This document shows, piece by piece, positions 62,640 to 64,000 of a stretch of 64,000 nucleotides of DNA (the first letter of the stretch is position 1; every line of letters begins with the position of its first letter). The stretch spans positions 87,390,087-87,454,086 of the forward strand of contig CM043966.1 of NCBI GenBank assembly GCA_014529385.2, read 5' to 3'. Under the pieces are notes generated by a model. That model was not told the origin of the DNA. It did not search any database and saw only the letters and a list, made by a program, of their open reading frames with translations. The translations under genes were made by a program, and so were the position numbers. This stretch comes from Adiantum capillus-veneris. Taxonomy: Eukaryota > Streptophyta > Polypodiopsida > Polypodiales > Pteridaceae.

Positions 62640-62845
62640 TCCTCAATGAAGTGAGTAACCCCACACTCAGTGCAATAAGCGTTAATTCGAATGATTTCCG
62701 TATGTGGGCAAACATTCATCAGATGGTCACCTCCACACTTGTAACAAGGTCCTAATGCTGGTCTTGGTCCCATTTGATTCGTCCTTTGTGGATAGGATGG
62801 TCTCTGTCCTGCTAACCCTCCATGAGCTATGAACCTTGCGTCCAA
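62591..62845 (-). CDS. B Gag zinc-knuckle segment
   Basis: 84 codons with two CCHC motifs: CYKCGGDHLMNVC (C-x2-C-x4-H-x4-C when read CYKCGGDHLMNVC with one residue less) and YCTECGVTHFIEDC. Frame -1 relative to the upstream gag frame and +1 relative to pol. Both junctions overlap (62827-62845 and 62591-62639). Confidence 0.75.
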   Translation of the reverse strand: MDARFIAHGGLAGQRPSYPQRTNQMGPRPALGPCYKCGGDHLMNVCPHTEIIRINAYCTECGVTHFIEDCSKNPNKVQKMTLNM

Positions 62846-63999
62846 TGTTCTTGCGTATTGTATCTCTCTTCATCAGAAGCACTTGTAACTGTTGGTGTTC
62901 CAACATTCCCCATCATGCCCCATGGTTCTAGTTGTTTTGGTTCTTCTGGTGGGTAATACACTGTCGGAGACATGTGTGCACCCGATTCTTCATAATAGGC
63001 TTGAACAGGCACTAAGGCTTGTTCTTCCTGATTTTCTAAGGTTGGTGCATATCTAATGCCCACTGGTCTTGCTCCTGGTAAAGGTGGTTGTTGTCCCAAT
63101 ACCGGTTGAGGTCTTTCTATCCCCATAGGTCCTGGTACATTTCCCGTTGGGTATCGAGGTACTGGATGTATCTGAGGTGGTGCTAATTGAGCAGGAGGTG
63201 CATACTGGCGCTCCCTTACATACCCTTTGTTGTAATAACACTCCTCTGTTGGATGATTTGTCCATTTTTGTTCAATAGCACACCATTTCAGTGTTTTTGG
63301 CAATGGTTTTTGGTATGGTGCCATCCTTTTTAGAGCATCTTCTATCATTTGCTCTACATTTGGCATGGTTGTTGTTTGAACATTCTTTTTAGTGGTAGTC
63401 TCGCTCGCTACGGAGGAGGAGCTACTGGATGCAAAATCTGTATCCGCTGACACCTCTCCATAAACCGTACAGTTATCCACTAAGTACAATGCCTCTCTCG
63501 TTACTTGCTCGAAACTTGTACAAGCTTTCAAGTGCAAGTCCTTCTTGAGAGTGTCGTTCCTCAGTCCCTCAATAAAGAGAACAGATAGTCTGTCATCTTG
63601 TGGTCATTCACGTACTGGACATCTCTCAATGTATTGTTTGAAGCGAAGTGAAGCTTCCTTCATTTTTTCGTGTTCTCTCTGTTTAAAAGCATATATTTGT
63701 GAGACCGTATTGTGCTTAATCCCTCGTTTTGAGAATTCCTCAGCAAACTCTCTTAGCAAATGGTCAATGTCATGGAATCCCCCTATGTTCATTGGTTGAA
63801 ACCATGTCAATGCAGTACCTTCTAGAGTAAGACCAAATCCCTCGTATTGTGTATGGAAATTTGTTATCTGCTCAGCTCTTAAGACTTGCTTAAAGAGTGA
63901 CACATGTGCATACGGATCTCCTGAACCACCATACTTCTTTGGCATACACTTGGCTACTTGAGATGGTCTCATACGTCTATGGTCTGCTACCAATCTCAT
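62827..63999 (-). CDS. B Gag, capsid-like region (5' end outside window)
   Basis: Open from the window edge to 62827 apart from one TGA (63604-63606). It contains GSGDPYAHVSLFKQVLRAEQ, TLEGTALTWFQPMN, FSKRGIKHNTVSQIYAFKQ, RFKQYIERC, then LFIEGLRNDTLKKDL and an S/T-rich hinge, KWCAIEQKWTNHPTEECYY and a P/Q-rich linker (VLGQQPPLPG). G1 gag matches throughout. Confidence 0.85.
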
Positions 64000-64000
64000 T

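Larger units (their letters stand above)
55489..63999 (-). mobile_element. B: Ty3/gypsy gag-pol element, same lineage as G1
   Basis: Minus strand; the 5' LTR and gag start lie beyond 64000. Order: gag, two CCHC knuckles, retropepsin, RT, RNase H, first HHCC, second HHCC, integrase core, post-integrase linker, second retropepsin-like domain, W-[IV]-x-K repeats, PPT (55489-55503). Gag has one in-frame TGA; pol (62639-56157) is one frame with only three stops. It aligns with G1 along its whole length. Confidence 0.88.

Overview
This window is land-plant nuclear DNA made almost entirely of transposable elements. Evidence for a plant: TTTAGGG repeats, Ty1/copia and chromovirus-like Ty3/gypsy elements, a PBS matching initiator tRNA-Met, GT-AG introns of about 75-80 bp, and long AG/TC microsatellites. 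I see no ordinary host gene, rRNA or tRNA. The unusual gypsy lineage and the DUF7869-like fossil hint at a seed-free plant or another large TE-rich genome, but the species cannot be read from the sequence.

Layout. (1) 1-9153: a minus-strand LTR element (here N1) with LTRs, a gag-like zinc knuckle, a decayed protease-like domain and W-x-P-K repeats, but no RT or integrase. Its leader carries an array of near-perfect 24-bp palindromes. (2) 9154-12690: a possible LTR scrap, a decayed DUF7869-like transposase gene and a coiled-coil remnant. (3) 12690 to about 43950: one old plus-strand Ty3/gypsy element (G1) split by three insertions. These are a deleted copia element (15210-18310, TSD CATAT), a 12.45-kb DNA transposon (18540-30994, 30-bp TIRs) and a young gypsy element (G2, 35783-42978, TSD GCGAC). 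(4) 43955-46720: probable G1 3' LTR, then the leader and first ORF of a second non-autonomous type (N3). (5) 48343 to about 54000: minus-strand relative N2, with an 843+247 codon ORF and a leader holding five perfect 24-bp palindromes. (6) 55489-63999: minus-strand gag-pol of element B, a close relative of G1 broken by a few single stops. It runs off the right edge.

Most interesting content. The DNA transposon carries a multi-exon gene whose first exon encodes a histone H3-like protein: an H3-type tail start with K4 kept and K9/S10 replaced, then an H3 fold. Later exons encode a Ulp1/SENP (C48) cysteine-protease domain and an RG-rich tail. The same transposon holds about eleven inverted-repeat hairpins with a constant core and co-varying outer arms. 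Three non-autonomous retroelements have different palindromes at about 284-bp spacing in a leader that looks like an intron. G1 and B share an unusual pol layout: two tandem HHCC zinc domains before the integrase core, and a second retropepsin-like domain plus W-x-P-K repeats after it.

How the parts relate. B/G1-type elements could supply RT and integrase to N1-N3, which lack them (inference). The DNA transposon gene may counter silencing (inference). All domain names rest on motif recognition by eye; no database search was run.
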